Shown: positions 1 to 8,799, counted from the stretch's first letter. The stretch is DNA of 61,892 nt from an uncultured Gammaproteobacteria bacterium (GCA_947258755.1 CAMYJO010000013.1:1-61892); one strand, 5' to 3'. A program made the numbers and translations. The notes: a model not told the origin generated them from the sequence alone.

Positions 1-1215
1 ATACCATTTACTCAAAAAACCGGCAGCCGGTGGCACACCAATCATTGAAATGGCGCCGATAGCAAAGGCCCCCATGGTCCATGGCATCTGTCGGCCGATA
101 CCTTTTAACTGGCTGATTTCCGTTTTCTTTGTGGCGGTATAAATCGAACCGGCAGCAAAGAATAATGTGATCTTGCCAAAGGCATGTGCCGCGATATGCA
201 TGGCGGCCGCCATGATAGAAAACGGTGCCACCAGTATCGCTGCTATCGTGACATAAGAGAGCTGGCTGACCGTTGAGTAGGCAAGACGTTTTTTCAGGTT
301 GTCCTGGTACAGGGCAATAGTTGAAGCCAGTACGATCGAGATACCCGCGATATACATGATCCAGTTGGCGGCAAAATTGTCAGCTAAGGTAGCAGGCCCA
401 AAGATATAAAGAATGACTTTAACCACGCTAAACACGCCTGCCTTAACCACGGCAACCGCGTGCAGTAAGGCACTGACCGGTGTCGGTGCCACCATGGCCG
501 CGGGTAACCAGCGGTGCAGGGGCATTAATGCTGCCTTGCCAATACCATACATGAATAGTAGTAACAGAATCCCAGTCGTGGTTGCACTGACACCTTCAGG
601 CAGGATGCCGCCCGCTTTGAACTCAACGGTGCCTGCCAGCACCCATGTCCAGATCAGCGCAAACAGGAAGAAAGCAATCGATGATCCCATCAGGATGGCA
701 AGATAGGTACGTGCGCCCTGCTTCGCGGCTTCATTACCCTTGTGCGCAACCAATGGATAGGTGGACAGACTCAACACTTCGTAAAAAACAAACAGGCTGA
801 ACAGGTTGGCCGAAAACGCCAGCCCCATGGTACTGCCGATCGCAATGGCAAAACAGATATAAAAGCGTGTCTGGTTTTTTTCATTATTGCCACGCATATA
901 ACCAAACGAGTAAATCGTGTTGATGACCCATAACAGGCTGGCGATGACGGCAAACATCATACCCAGTGGTTCAATCGACAGTTTTAAAGCAACGCCGGGA
1001 ACAGGTTCGATCAGGGTCTGTGTGATTGCTGTTTTCGATTCCAGGAACGCCTGTAACAGCGGAATAACATGCAGTAGTAATGTGACTGATGTTATCAGCG
1101 CAAGCCATTCCCTGGCATGCCCACCGGGCAGACGTTTACTACCAAATAATGCCATCAGGATGGCGCCGACAAAGGGAATAAAAACACTGGCAATCATCAG
1201 CTCAACGGCACTCAT
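1..1215 (-). CDS. Mrp-type antiporter NuoL/NuoM-like subunit (second D/A-like), 3' end outside window
   Basis: About 405 codons are visible, reading from an ATG at 1215 to the window edge, so the C-terminus is missing. The hydrophobic protein belongs to the proton-translocating NuoL/NuoM/MrpA/MrpD family. It shows the membrane glutamate in a FVFYEVLS segment, the lysine in GIGKAALMPLH and the later AHAFGK segment, all hallmarks of the antiporter-like subunits of complex I and Mrp. Its ATG overlaps the stop of the upstream mrpD gene (ATGA), so translation is probably coupled. Because the upstream mrpB lacks the NuoL-like half of MrpA, this subunit probably substitutes for it. Assignment to MrpD versus MrpA is inference. 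Confidence 0.85.
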   Translation of the reverse strand, partial: MSAVELMIASVFIPFVGAILMALFGSKRLPGGHAREWLALITSVTLLLHVIPLLQAFLESKTAITQTLIEPVPGVALKLSIEPLGMMFAVIASLLWVINTIYSFGYMRGNNEKNQTRFYICFAIAIGSTMGLAFSANLFSLFVFYEVLSLSTYPLVAHKGNEAAKQGARTYLAILMGSSIAFFLFALIWTWVLAGTVEFKAGGILPEGVSATTTGILLLLFMYGIGKAALMPLHRWLPAAMVAPTPVSALLHAVAVVKAGVFSVVKVILYIFGPATLADNFAANWIMYIAGISIVLASTIALYQDNLKKRLAYSTVSQLSYVTIAAILVAPFSIMAAAMHIAAHAFGKITLFFAAGSIYTATKKTEISQLKGIGRQMPWTMGAFAIGAISMIGVPPAAGFLSKWY

Positions 1216-2714
1216 GGTGTCGCTCCTGGCATCACGGGCGCAGGCAGTTCAAGTAACCAGTGTGCCGTGTGCTCGGCAACGCCAACGGTGAGGCTGGTAT
1301 CTATGCCGAACCAGATATTGGCCAGTACCAGTAACCATGTCGGTAGCAGCAGGCTCAGTGGCGCTTCTTTCACGTCAGTATGATCATCACTCGCACTGAA
1401 GAAACCCTGTTCGACGATACGCCATACATAGACCAATGCCAGCAAGGAGCCGAACAGAATGATGGCGACCAGCACAAAATGCCCCTGCTCGATGGCTGCC
1501 AGTATCAGGTACCACTTACTGATGAAACCCACGGTCAGGGGCACGCCGACCAGGCTCAGACCACCGATGACGATGGCCATGAACGTCCACGGCATTTGCC
1601 GTCCCAGGCCTTTGACATGACTGAACTTCACGCCACCCTGGCGGTATAACAAGCAAGCCAGTGCCATGAACAATGCCGCTTTCATCAATGCGTGATTGAA
1701 CAGGTGCAATAATGTCGCGCTAAGGCCACTGACAGACAGAAAACTGATGCCGAGGGTGATATAACCCAGCTGCGCGACACTGGAATAGGCAAACAGGCGC
1801 TTGATATTGTCCTGATAGATCGCGCTCAGGGACGCAAACAGAATCGCGGCAACACCGAGCAGCATCAGGATCTCGGCCAGTGGCAGCACCGAAAACGCAT
1901 AGTCTGCACCAAACACAGTAAATATAAAACGCAGCAACACATACACGGCCACCTTGGTCGCGGTGCCGGCCAGGAAGGCACTGACAATGGACGGCGCATA
2001 GGTATAGGCATTCGGCAGCCACAGGTGTAGTGGAAACAAAGCCAGCTTCAGACTGATACCGACAAACAGAAAGGCGAAGGCACTGAGCATGGTTTTGGTT
2101 TGCGCGACCGCGGGCAGGCGTTGCGCCAGGTCATTCATGTTCAGGGTGCCGGTCAGCATGTACAGCAGTCCTATACCGATGAGGATAAAGGTCGCACCGA
2201 TCGTGCCCATGACCAGGTACTGGTAAGAAGCGGTTAGTGCACGGCGATCACGACCGAGACTGATCAGTGCATAACTGGACAGTGAACTGATTTCGAGAAA
2301 CACAAATACATTGAATGCATCCGCGGTGGCGGTAATGCCCAACAATCCGGTCAGACACAGCAGGTAACTGGCATAGAACATCGGCCAGTGCTGTTGTGGG
2401 ACCTCCTGTTCGATACTCTTTTTCGCTGCCAGCAATACCACGCTGCTGATCGCAGTGACAATCAGCAGCACATAGGCATTCAGGGTATCGATGCGGTACT
2501 CGATACCCCAGGGTGCGGCCCAGCCGCCGAGGATATAACTGATCACACCGCTGCTGCCGGCCTGTTGCAGTAACAGCCACGCAATCACCATCGCCCCCAG
2601 ACTGGCGGAGAAACTCAATAACCATAACAGTGACGATCTGCGTAACAGCACACACAGCGGTGCAGCAATCAATGGCAGGATAACCTGCAGGACTGGCAGA
2701 TGACTACTGATCAC
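1212..2714 (-). CDS. mrpD: Mrp antiporter subunit D
   Basis: A 500-residue polytopic membrane protein of the NuoN/MrpD family, part of a Na+(or K+)/H+ antiporter complex in the inner membrane. Diagnostic residues are Glu141 in FVFLEIS and Lys223 with His230 in SLKLALFPLH, the conserved proton-path residues of this family. Length matches typical MrpD (about 490-500). The ATG overlaps the mrpC stop by four bases (ATGA), and its own stop overlaps the next subunit in the same way, so the operon is tightly coupled. Confidence 0.93.
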   Translation of the reverse strand: MISSHLPVLQVILPLIAAPLCVLLRRSSLLWLLSFSASLGAMVIAWLLLQQAGSSGVISYILGGWAAPWGIEYRIDTLNAYVLLIVTAISSVVLLAAKKSIEQEVPQQHWPMFYASYLLCLTGLLGITATADAFNVFVFLEISSLSSYALISLGRDRRALTASYQYLVMGTIGATFILIGIGLLYMLTGTLNMNDLAQRLPAVAQTKTMLSAFAFLFVGISLKLALFPLHLWLPNAYTYAPSIVSAFLAGTATKVAVYVLLRFIFTVFGADYAFSVLPLAEILMLLGVAAILFASLSAIYQDNIKRLFAYSSVAQLGYITLGISFLSVSGLSATLLHLFNHALMKAALFMALACLLYRQGGVKFSHVKGLGRQMPWTFMAIVIGGLSLVGVPLTVGFISKWYLILAAIEQGHFVLVAIILFGSLLALVYVWRIVEQGFFSASDDHTDVKEAPLSLLLPTWLLVLANIWFGIDTSLTVGVAEHTAHWLLELPAPVMPGATP

Positions 2715-3067
2715 AGTGATGCATCCTGCTCGTGAATATCCTGTTCCTCGATGGTGCCATAGGCCTTGCGGATGCGAATGATCAAGGCCATGGCCAATGC
2801 CGTGGTGGCGACACCGACGACTATCGCTGTCAGGATCAGCACGTGCGGCAGTGGATTAGAGTAACTCGCGTCACCGGCCACGATGATCGGCGCGGTCCCA
2901 CCCTTGACCTTGCCCATACTGATGTACAACAGGAATACCGCGGTCTGGAAAATATTCAGGCCGATGATTTTCTTGACCAGGTTGCCCTGCGCGATGACGA
3001 TATAAAATCCGATCATCATCAGGAAAATAAAGATCCAGTAATTATACAGGTCGATGAAGGTACTCAT
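2711..3067 (-). CDS. mrpC: Mrp antiporter subunit C (NuoK-like)
   Basis: A 118-residue protein with three predicted membrane helices, the NuoK/MrpC fold. The segment SNPLPHVLILTAIVVG is the well-conserved MrpC/MnhC signature. It lies between mrpB and mrpD with ATGA overlaps on both sides. In the complex it forms part of the membrane core next to the D-type subunits. The C-terminus is acidic and short, as usual for the family. Confidence 0.93.
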   Translation of the reverse strand: MSTFIDLYNYWIFIFLMMIGFYIVIAQGNLVKKIIGLNIFQTAVFLLYISMGKVKGGTAPIIVAGDASYSNPLPHVLILTAIVVGVATTALAMALIIRIRKAYGTIEEQDIHEQDASL

Positions 3068-3996
3068 TCCGGCCTCCTGACTTCGGAAAAGGCCAGGAAC
3101 ATGGCGATCATGGTGGCGGTCACGGTAATACCGACACCGAGCTCAACCAGGAATATCCCCCAGTGTTGACCCTTGACCTGATCGGCCGCGAGCACATTGT
3201 AGTTGAGGAATTCGCCACCCAGTAACAGCGTCACAACACCGACACCGATGTACAGCAACAGGCCGCTGGCCATCAACCAGCGCAGTACCGAATCACTGAA
3301 CATGCTTCGGGTTTTGTCGATACCAACAACCAGGCCATAAAGAATAAAACCGGCAGCGAATATGACCCCGGCCTGAAAGCCGCCACCCGGCCCGTAGTCA
3401 CCATGGAACTGGACGTATAACGCAAATAGCAGAATAAAAGGGATCATCAGCCGCGCGACGTACTTGAGTACCGGATGGTGACTGAGGTCATTCAGATTAC
3501 CAGCCTCGTCCTCACGGTGTCGAAACGCGGACAGCAATAACATCACGGCGATGCCGGCGGTGAAAATGACGGTCACTTCGCCCATGGTATCGTAACTGCG
3601 GTAACTGGCGAGCACGGCGGTAACAATGTTGGGCACACCGGTTTCCTGTTGGGCCTGGTCCAGGTAGCGCGGTGCCACATGCTGATGCACCGGCGCCTGT
3701 GGATCGGAAAACGCCGGCATGTCGAGCGTGCCATAAACAAGCGTGGCACCGGTGACCAGCACCACCAGTAAGGGCAGGAATCGGCTATGGGTTGATTTCT
3801 TCTCCTCCCGTGACGTCAGTGCCAGCGTACTGAGAATCAGGATCGTGGATATACCGGCACCGACAGCCGCCTCGGTAAAGGCCACATCGACCGCATCCAG
3901 CGAGACAAAGATTCCGGCCGTCAACAGGCTGTAGATACCGAACAGCATGACTATCGCAAACAGGTCACGCATCACGGCAACGGCGATGGCGACCAC
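3064..3996 (-). CDS. mrpB: Mrp antiporter subunit B, with N-terminal MbhD/DUF4040 region
   Basis: A 310-residue protein in two parts. Residues about 1-90 resemble the MbhD/DUF4040 segment, which is the C-terminal piece of MrpA in seven-gene Mrp operons. Residues about 115-305 are the MnhB domain (PFILLFALYVQFHGDYGPGGGFQAG is split here: PFILLFALYVQFHG then GPGGGFQAG). The listed start is GTG at 3996. A strong AGGAGG (complement of 4046-4051) sits 7 bases before an in-frame ATC at 4038, which would add 14 residues and complete the first helix, so the true start may lie upstream. It overlaps mrpC by ATGA. Confidence 0.88.
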   Translation of the reverse strand: MVAIAVAVMRDLFAIVMLFGIYSLLTAGIFVSLDAVDVAFTEAAVGAGISTILILSTLALTSREEKKSTHSRFLPLLVVLVTGATLVYGTLDMPAFSDPQAPVHQHVAPRYLDQAQQETGVPNIVTAVLASYRSYDTMGEVTVIFTAGIAVMLLLSAFRHREDEAGNLNDLSHHPVLKYVARLMIPFILLFALYVQFHGDYGPGGGFQAGVIFAAGFILYGLVVGIDKTRSMFSDSVLRWLMASGLLLYIGVGVVTLLLGGEFLNYNVLAADQVKGQHWGIFLVELGVGITVTATMIAMFLAFSEVRRPE

Positions 3997-4025
3997 GGCC
4001 AGGAAACCGAGCAGGATGATGTTGA

Positions 4026-4355
4026 TCAGGAGTTCGATGACGACGCCTCCTGCTGCTCATTGACCCCGTAACCAGCGCGATGGGCCGCCCTGGCCAGCGC
4101 AAAACTGGCGGTCGGGCTGGTAAACCATAGGAATAACAGGATGAATAACAATTTCAATGTCACCAGGCTGATGCCGGCCTGCAATACCAGGCCCAGTACT
4201 ATTAGTCCCGCGCACAAGGTGTCAGACACACCGGCGGCATGCATGCGCGTATAGAAATCAGGAAAGCGCAACAAACCGATGGCAAAAGTCAGCGACAGAA
4301 AACTGCCTGTTAGCAGTAATGCGTAACTGCAGTAACTGATCAGTGTATCCCACAT
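4026..4355 (-). CDS. mrpG: Mrp antiporter subunit G
   Basis: A 109-residue protein with three membrane helices, matching MrpG/MnhG/PhaG. The segment LLRFPDFYTRMHAAGVSDTL is the family signature (Arg-Phe-Pro-Asp and His-Ala-Ala). MrpG is needed for assembly and function of the antiporter complex. It follows mrpF by five bases. Its last codons contain the AGGAGG that probably serves the next gene, mrpB. Confidence 0.93.
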   Translation of the reverse strand: MWDTLISYCSYALLLTGSFLSLTFAIGLLRFPDFYTRMHAAGVSDTLCAGLIVLGLVLQAGISLVTLKLLFILLFLWFTSPTASFALARAAHRAGYGVNEQQEASSSNS

Positions 4356-4360
4356 AGGCC

Positions 4361-4636
4361 CTACTCCTTGTCCTTTGGCATCACCAGCTGGCCGGACTCA
4401 AAAAAACGTAACACCGCCAGGGTACTGATAAAGTTGATCAGCGCGTACACCAGTGCAATATCGAGAAAGTCAGGGCGCTGAGTCAGAAAACCATACACGC
4501 CGAGAAACAGCACAATCTTGGTGCCAAAGGTATTAACGGCCAGAATACGGTCAAAAATACTCGGACCCAGCAACGCACGCGCCAGGGTCAGGGCCATCGC
4601 GACCAGCAAGGCGATTGCCGTCACCGCCAGGATCAT
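4361..4636 (-). CDS. mrpF: Mrp antiporter subunit F
   Basis: A 91-residue protein with three membrane helices, family MrpF/MnhF/PhaF. The segment RALLGPSIFDRILAVNTFGTK matches the conserved GPSxxDRxLAxNxxGT motif, split here as GPSIFDR and LAVNTFGT. The ATG overlaps the stop of mrpE (ATGA at 4633-4636). It acts as a small membrane subunit of the antiporter. Confidence 0.93.
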   Translation of the reverse strand: MILAVTAIALLVAMALTLARALLGPSIFDRILAVNTFGTKIVLFLGVYGFLTQRPDFLDIALVYALINFISTLAVLRFFESGQLVMPKDKE

Positions 4637-5118
4637 TGAAATCGCTCCAGTTTTTCAAGCTGTTCTTTCATCTCGGGGCTTTCCAGGGCCTGCATGGTTT
4701 CATCGGTGAGGCTGTGGACCAGAAATGAGTCTTTATCGACGGTGACCGTGACGGTACCGGGTGTCAGTGTAATCGAGTTCGCATGCACCACACGGGTTAC
4801 ATCACGCTTCCACGGGCTGGGTATTTTTTTAAACTGGGGTTGGATATCCAGGCGTGGTTGCCAGATCTTGATAGCCACATGAATATTGGATTTGATTATT
4901 TCTAGCAGCAGCCACATCCAGTAGCGCGGCAATCTCAATAGTAATAGAGGCGGCAGCACCCTTTCATCGCTAATGTGCATTTTCCAGTTGAGCCACATCA
5001 CCAGCGCAATAGACAGGGCACCCAGGATCAGGGTAAAGGCAACATAATGGCCTGACAATGCCAGCCAGAATATTGCCAGTAATGCTGTTAGTAGCAGACT
5101 ATGCTTCACTTTTATCAA
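4633..5118 (-). CDS. mrpE: Mrp antiporter subunit E
   Basis: A 161-residue membrane protein of the MrpE/MnhE/PhaE family, first gene of the operon. Two or three N-terminal helices are followed by a cytoplasmic domain with HANSITLTPGTVTV, the conserved MrpE motif. The listed start is TTG at 5118; a GTG three codons later (5109) is an alternative, and neither has a convincing Shine-Dalgarno. The 73-base gap to the SLC13 gene upstream is short, so read-through from that gene or a promoter in the gap are both possible. Confidence 0.9.
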   Translation of the reverse strand: MIKVKHSLLLTALLAIFWLALSGHYVAFTLILGALSIALVMWLNWKMHISDERVLPPLLLLRLPRYWMWLLLEIIKSNIHVAIKIWQPRLDIQPQFKKIPSPWKRDVTRVVHANSITLTPGTVTVTVDKDSFLVHSLTDETMQALESPEMKEQLEKLERFQ

Positions 5119-5191
5119 AGAACATTATCTTATAAATCGTTGATATGCAGCATACTATTTGTCCATTGTTCATACAATATGGTTTACCGCA

Positions 5192-7147
5192 TTAGTAGAC
5201 GATATTCATCATGACCATCATCACGACCAGGAACAGTACGGTCATGATGCCACCCGCCCTCATATAATCTGGTACGCGATAGCCACCTGGCCCCATAATC
5301 AGCGCGTTGACCTGATGGGTCGGGATCAGGAAAGAGTTTGAGGTTGCCAGGGCCACGGTCAATGCAAATACCGCCGGGTTGCCACCCGCACCGATAGCGA
5401 TATTGACCGCCAGCGGTACCAGTAGTACGGTCGCACCGACGTTGGACATGACCAGGGTAAAGAAGGTCGCCAATACGGCAACGGCCAACTGTACCAGCCA
5501 GATCTGCGGGTCTTCACCAAACAGACTCAATGTTGCCTCGGCAATCCAGCGTGCTGTGCCCGAGGTCTCCACCGCCAGACCGAGTGGGATCAGGCTGGCC
5601 AGCAGAAATACGGTTTTCCAGCTGACCGCCTGGTAGGCCTCTTCGATCTTGATCACGCCGGTCAGGATCATGCCCAGGGCACCGACCAGCAGGCTGACGG
5701 ACAGGCGCAGATCACTGAAAATCACCAGACCCAGGGCGATCGTAAAAAACAGGCCAGCCCAAGCGACCTTGTGCGGGCGTAATTCTTCATGCGGGTATTC
5801 GGTTGTCACAACGACAAAATCACGATTCTTTTCCAGTCGTGCCAGCGCCTCCCAGGAGATGTGTCCGACCAGTGTATCACCGGCCTGGAACGGGGTATCA
5901 CGCGCACCCTCGCCTTGCCGTATGGTGTCGCCACCACGGTGCAGCGCCATCAGTGCGAAACCGTAGCTTTTACGTAACCATACGTCGGCGGCTGATTTAC
6001 CGATTAGTGATGAACCCGGCGCGATCACGATCTCGGCAATTCCGGCCTGGTTACTCGATAGCAGATCCGAGAAGACATCGAGGCTCTTTTTCGGCTCTGC
6101 TTTAATTTCTTCGCCAAAGGATGCCAGCCCATCGACACCCGCCAACACACACAGAGTCTGGTCTTTTTCCAGCAGGGTTTCCCTGTTTGGCCAAACGGGA
6201 GATTGACCCTTGCCGCGGCAGATTGCGATCACACGTACCTTGTGGCGCTTCTCAATACCGAGTACATCTTCACCGATCAGCTTGCTGTCGAATGGCACGA
6301 CAAATTCTGTCATACGGTAATCGATACCGTAGACATCCTTGAAATATTTCATTGGATTGACCGCTTCTGCCAGGGCCTTGGCATCGGTACCGCTGGGCAG
6401 TACGAAGCGCCCTGCCAGGATAAAGTACAGAATACCGGCCGTTACCAGCGCCAGGCCGATCGGCGTTACCGAGAACAATGACCAGGTCTCCATTTGCTGG
6501 GGCGCGGGCAAGGCCTTGTTGGAGGTCAGGATCAGGTCATTTAACAAGATCAGCGGACTAGAGCCGACCATGGTGATGGTACCACCGAGAATGGCACAGA
6601 AGCCCATCGGCATCAGTAGACGCGACATCGGCAGCCCGGAACGTGACGAAATACGACTGACGACAGGCAGGAACAGCGCCGCAGCACCCACGTTCTGCAT
6701 AAAAGAGGAGATAAAAGCGACGGTACTGGAAATGATCGGGATGATACGTGATTCGGTCTTGCCGCCGACTTTCAGGATAAAGGTCGCCACCGTGCCCATC
6801 AGCCCGGTTTTATCCAGGCCGGCACCGATAATCATGACCGCAACAATCGACATGACCGCATTACTGGAGAAACCATCGAACAGATGCTTGTTGGGCACCA
6901 GTCCCTGCTCCAGGCCGACAAAAGGGGCAATCAACGTGGTCAACCCGAGCAGCACCATAATCGAGATCGCGGCGACATCGACACCGACGATTTCAAATAT
7001 GAACAGGTACATGGTCAACAATAAAATGGCGATGACCCAGGCAATTTCAACGCTAGGCGCGACACCGGACAGGTAGTAGCCCATCATTATAAATACAATG
7101 GCCATGATCAAACGTGTAATGTTGGGACCGGAAAATAACGTGCTCAC
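5192..7147 (-). CDS. SLC13/DASS family permease with two RCK_C (TrkA_C) domains
   Basis: A 651-residue inner-membrane transporter. The N-terminal half (about 1-265) and C-terminal half (about 450-651) are hydrophobic CitMHS/Na_sulph_symp-type blocks. Between them lie two cytosolic RCK_C domains at about 285-360 and 375-450 (for example SKLIGEDVLGIEK and GSSLIGKSAADVW, each followed by a GDTL- or DQTL-type end). Family members carry anions such as dicarboxylates or sulfate with Na+, and the RCK_C pair suggests ligand gating. The substrate cannot be read from the sequence. Its position beside Mrp genes suggests a shared Na+ economy. A leader with an intrinsic terminator lies upstream. Confidence 0.87.
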   Translation of the reverse strand: MSTLFSGPNITRLIMAIVFIMMGYYLSGVAPSVEIAWVIAILLLTMYLFIFEIVGVDVAAISIMVLLGLTTLIAPFVGLEQGLVPNKHLFDGFSSNAVMSIVAVMIIGAGLDKTGLMGTVATFILKVGGKTESRIIPIISSTVAFISSFMQNVGAAALFLPVVSRISSRSGLPMSRLLMPMGFCAILGGTITMVGSSPLILLNDLILTSNKALPAPQQMETWSLFSVTPIGLALVTAGILYFILAGRFVLPSGTDAKALAEAVNPMKYFKDVYGIDYRMTEFVVPFDSKLIGEDVLGIEKRHKVRVIAICRGKGQSPVWPNRETLLEKDQTLCVLAGVDGLASFGEEIKAEPKKSLDVFSDLLSSNQAGIAEIVIAPGSSLIGKSAADVWLRKSYGFALMALHRGGDTIRQGEGARDTPFQAGDTLVGHISWEALARLEKNRDFVVVTTEYPHEELRPHKVAWAGLFFTIALGLVIFSDLRLSVSLLVGALGMILTGVIKIEEAYQAVSWKTVFLLASLIPLGLAVETSGTARWIAEATLSLFGEDPQIWLVQLAVAVLATFFTLVMSNVGATVLLVPLAVNIAIGAGGNPAVFALTVALATSNSFLIPTHQVNALIMGPGGYRVPDYMRAGGIMTVLFLVVMMVMMNIVY

Positions 7148-7628
7148 TGTGCGCTCCTGGCAAATTAGAAAATAATCATATAATGATTATTAATCTAAGA
7201 ACTTCATGCATGTAATAAGTAAATAGTAAAAATAACAATAAGTTAAAGATGCTTTCTGAGTACTACAAGCATCGACAGTAATCCAATGCTGATAGCGAGT
7301 GCTAACTGACAAAAAACGGGGGAAAAGCCCCCTGAAAAGCATGATTCACAACAAAAAGGACGCACATTATACCCTTGAATTGAGTAGAAAAAAAGGCTGG
7401 GTTGCCAAAAAAATGACATTTAACTAATAACTAGCCCTTTTCTGCATCAATTTGCGTCATCCCACTCTCGGCCGATACCGCTAATTCAAACCATAGGCAT
7501 CTGCTGCAAACGCGCATTCGTGCATGTTGGTCGGCAGATGAATCCATATTATCGATATATTATTTGTTAATATGCTAATATAGGTTATTTTGATCATTCC
7601 TGTTACCAACGCAAACGAGGTAAGCATC
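7148..7628. other. Long intergenic leader region between SLC13 permease and DUF2892 gene
   Basis: About 480 bases without a protein gene, between divergent genes. It is AT-rich and holds a candidate minus-strand promoter (TATAAT, complement of 7366-7371). An intrinsic-terminator-like hairpin follows it (see separate entry). No tRNA or recognised riboswitch class was seen. Confidence 0.5.
7311..7333 (-). terminator. Intrinsic terminator or attenuator in the SLC13 leader
   Basis: On the minus strand a GGGGG/CCCCC stem (7328-7332 pairing with 7318-7322, five-base loop) is followed by G and six T residues (7316-7311). It lies about 165 bases upstream of the SLC13 start and about 35 bases downstream of a TATAAT. 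It could attenuate the permease transcript or end a transcript of roughly 50 nt. Confidence 0.6.
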
Positions 7629-7832
7629 ATGAGTATAGATAAAATTGTAATGGCTTTCGCCGGAGTTGTGATCCTGTCCAGTCTGACTCTGTCGCAGTTC
7701 CATCATCTGAACTGGTTATGGTTAACGGCATTCGTTGGCGTCAATGTGTTGCAGTCCGCGTTCACCGGATTTTGTCCTCTGGCTACGGTATTGAAAAAGG
7801 TCGGTGCCAAGCCAGGGGCTGCATTCGACTAA
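7629..7832 (+). CDS. DUF2892 small inner-membrane protein
   Basis: A 67-residue protein from ATG at 7629, preceded by a GAGG ribosome site about 10 bases upstream; a longer reading from 7590 adds 13 residues with no support. Two helices are joined by a short loop and end in [12 protein letters not shown], the conserved DUF2892 end (GFCPL/YxxLG type). The same domain forms the membrane anchor of YgaP-like rhodanese proteins. Its function alone is unknown. It stands as a single gene divergent from the SLC13 permease. Confidence 0.82.
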   Translation: MSIDKIVMAFAGVVILSSLTLSQFHHLNWLWLTAFVGVNVLQSAFTGFCPLATVLKKVGAKPGAAFD

Positions 7833-8020
7833 ACAGTGACTCGAATGGCAAGCGTCTGTTCAACATTGATCAGACGCCGCAGCTCACACATGCAATGAAC
7901 ATGGTACGAGCGGCACCCCCGCCACGATCAACATTGCCGGGATGCCGCAGGTGCTAATCTATTTAGCGACTCATCACTCAGGGACAGCGATGGGGGCGCC
8001 AATGAAGAAAGGTACTTTTT

Positions 8021-8046
8021 ATCGCGGCCAATGGCCGCTCCTACAG
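8021..8046. repeat. REP-like palindrome
   Basis: GCGGCC-AAT-GGCCGC followed by TCCTACAG. This resembles the REP elements of pseudomonads (GCGG...CCGCTCCTACAG). It is intergenic, between the DUF2892 gene and the small membrane gene at 8081. Confidence 0.5.
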
Positions 8047-8080
8047 AGGCTGAAGGGTTAGTCGGTTGCCTGTATCATGC

Positions 8081-8284
8081 TCAGCGCAACATCAGCCACA
8101 TGCAGACAACACTGACGATAGACAGCCCTGCCCCCCAGAATGCCAACCAGAACTTCTTAAAACGAAACCCGGCATAGACAAAACCGATACCTAGCACCAA
8201 TCCATAAATGGTACTGCCAACAATCATGTCGTCACTGGCGTGATGTGCCAGTGGCTGTAAAGATTCACCTTCACGATAACGCAT
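8081..8284 (-). CDS. Small two-helix membrane protein, unknown function
   Basis: A 67-residue hypothetical protein. A polar N-terminus of about 20 residues is followed by two predicted membrane helices (about 22-40 and 46-65). The start ATG at 8284 lies 12 bases after the stop of the GIY-YIG gene, so the two are probably cotranscribed. I do not recognise the family and no catalytic motif is visible. Its size and hydropathy pattern support a real gene. Confidence 0.6.
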   Translation of the reverse strand: MRYREGESLQPLAHHASDDMIVGSTIYGLVLGIGFVYAGFRFKKFWLAFWGAGLSIVSVVCMWLMLR

Positions 8285-8296
8285 CAGTATTAACGG

Positions 8297-8548
8297 TCAG
8301 TCGCTGACCAGCCGTTCCTTTTGTTGTTTGCTCAATTTTTTTATCTGGCTCTCGAACTTGCAGGCCTCGGAACGTGTGTCAAAGTGTCGTTCAAAAATCA
8401 ACGCCACCGGTCTGCGCGCCCGCGTGTACTTTGCACCTAACCGATCGTTATGATTATGTTCATCGAGCCGGCGACTGACATCGATAGTAACCCCGGCATA
8501 CAGGCTATTGTCACGACAACGAAGAATATACACAGTCCATTTTTTCAT
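8297..8548 (-). CDS. GIY-YIG domain protein (YhbQ/UPF0213-like)
   Basis: An 83-residue single-domain GIY-YIG protein. The VYILRCRDNSLYAGVT segment carries the paired Tyr motifs (YIL ... YAG), Arg27 and Arg28 follow in the VSRRLDEHN segment, and a Glu lies near residue 61 (SEACKFE). Such small proteins are stand-alone nuclease-fold proteins whose biological role is poorly defined; E. coli YhbQ is the nearest named example. It is followed after 12 bases by a small membrane protein gene. Confidence 0.88.
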   Translation of the reverse strand: MKKWTVYILRCRDNSLYAGVTIDVSRRLDEHNHNDRLGAKYTRARRPVALIFERHFDTRSEACKFESQIKKLSKQQKERLVSD

Positions 8549-8756
8549 GTTGTCATGATAGTAGAAGCTATTGAAGAATAGTAGCTAGTACCAAGATTAA
8601 AAGAAAGACTAAGCTGTTTTTTTCTAACCACATGCTGCTATTTTTTTCCTGGCTGGTGGTTACTCCTAAAAGCGTCGAACAATGAAAAATCTGGCGAATT
8701 ATTGATGGCCTCGTATTACTTTTATCTTTAATCTTGTACCTTTCCCCTGACGTTAA

Positions 8757-8786
8757 AAAAAACCCCGCTACATGGGTGGGTCCTGA
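8757..8786 (-). terminator. Possible terminator after the PEP-CTERM gene
   Basis: On the minus strand a short ACCC/GGGT hairpin is followed by a run of eight T residues. The stem is only four to five pairs, so the call is weak, but the position just past the PEP-CTERM stop is right. Confidence 0.35.
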
Positions 8787-8799
8787 AATAGTGTAATAC

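Noticed and set aside
6339-7076. 245-codon plus-strand open frame opposite the SLC13 permease
   Set aside because: Shadow of a strongly supported membrane transporter; low-complexity Ile/Pro/Arg composition and no ribosome site.
7297-7305. GAGTGCTAA, half of a CIRCE heat-shock operator
   Set aside because: The partner half at the required 9-base spacing is absent and no chaperone gene follows.
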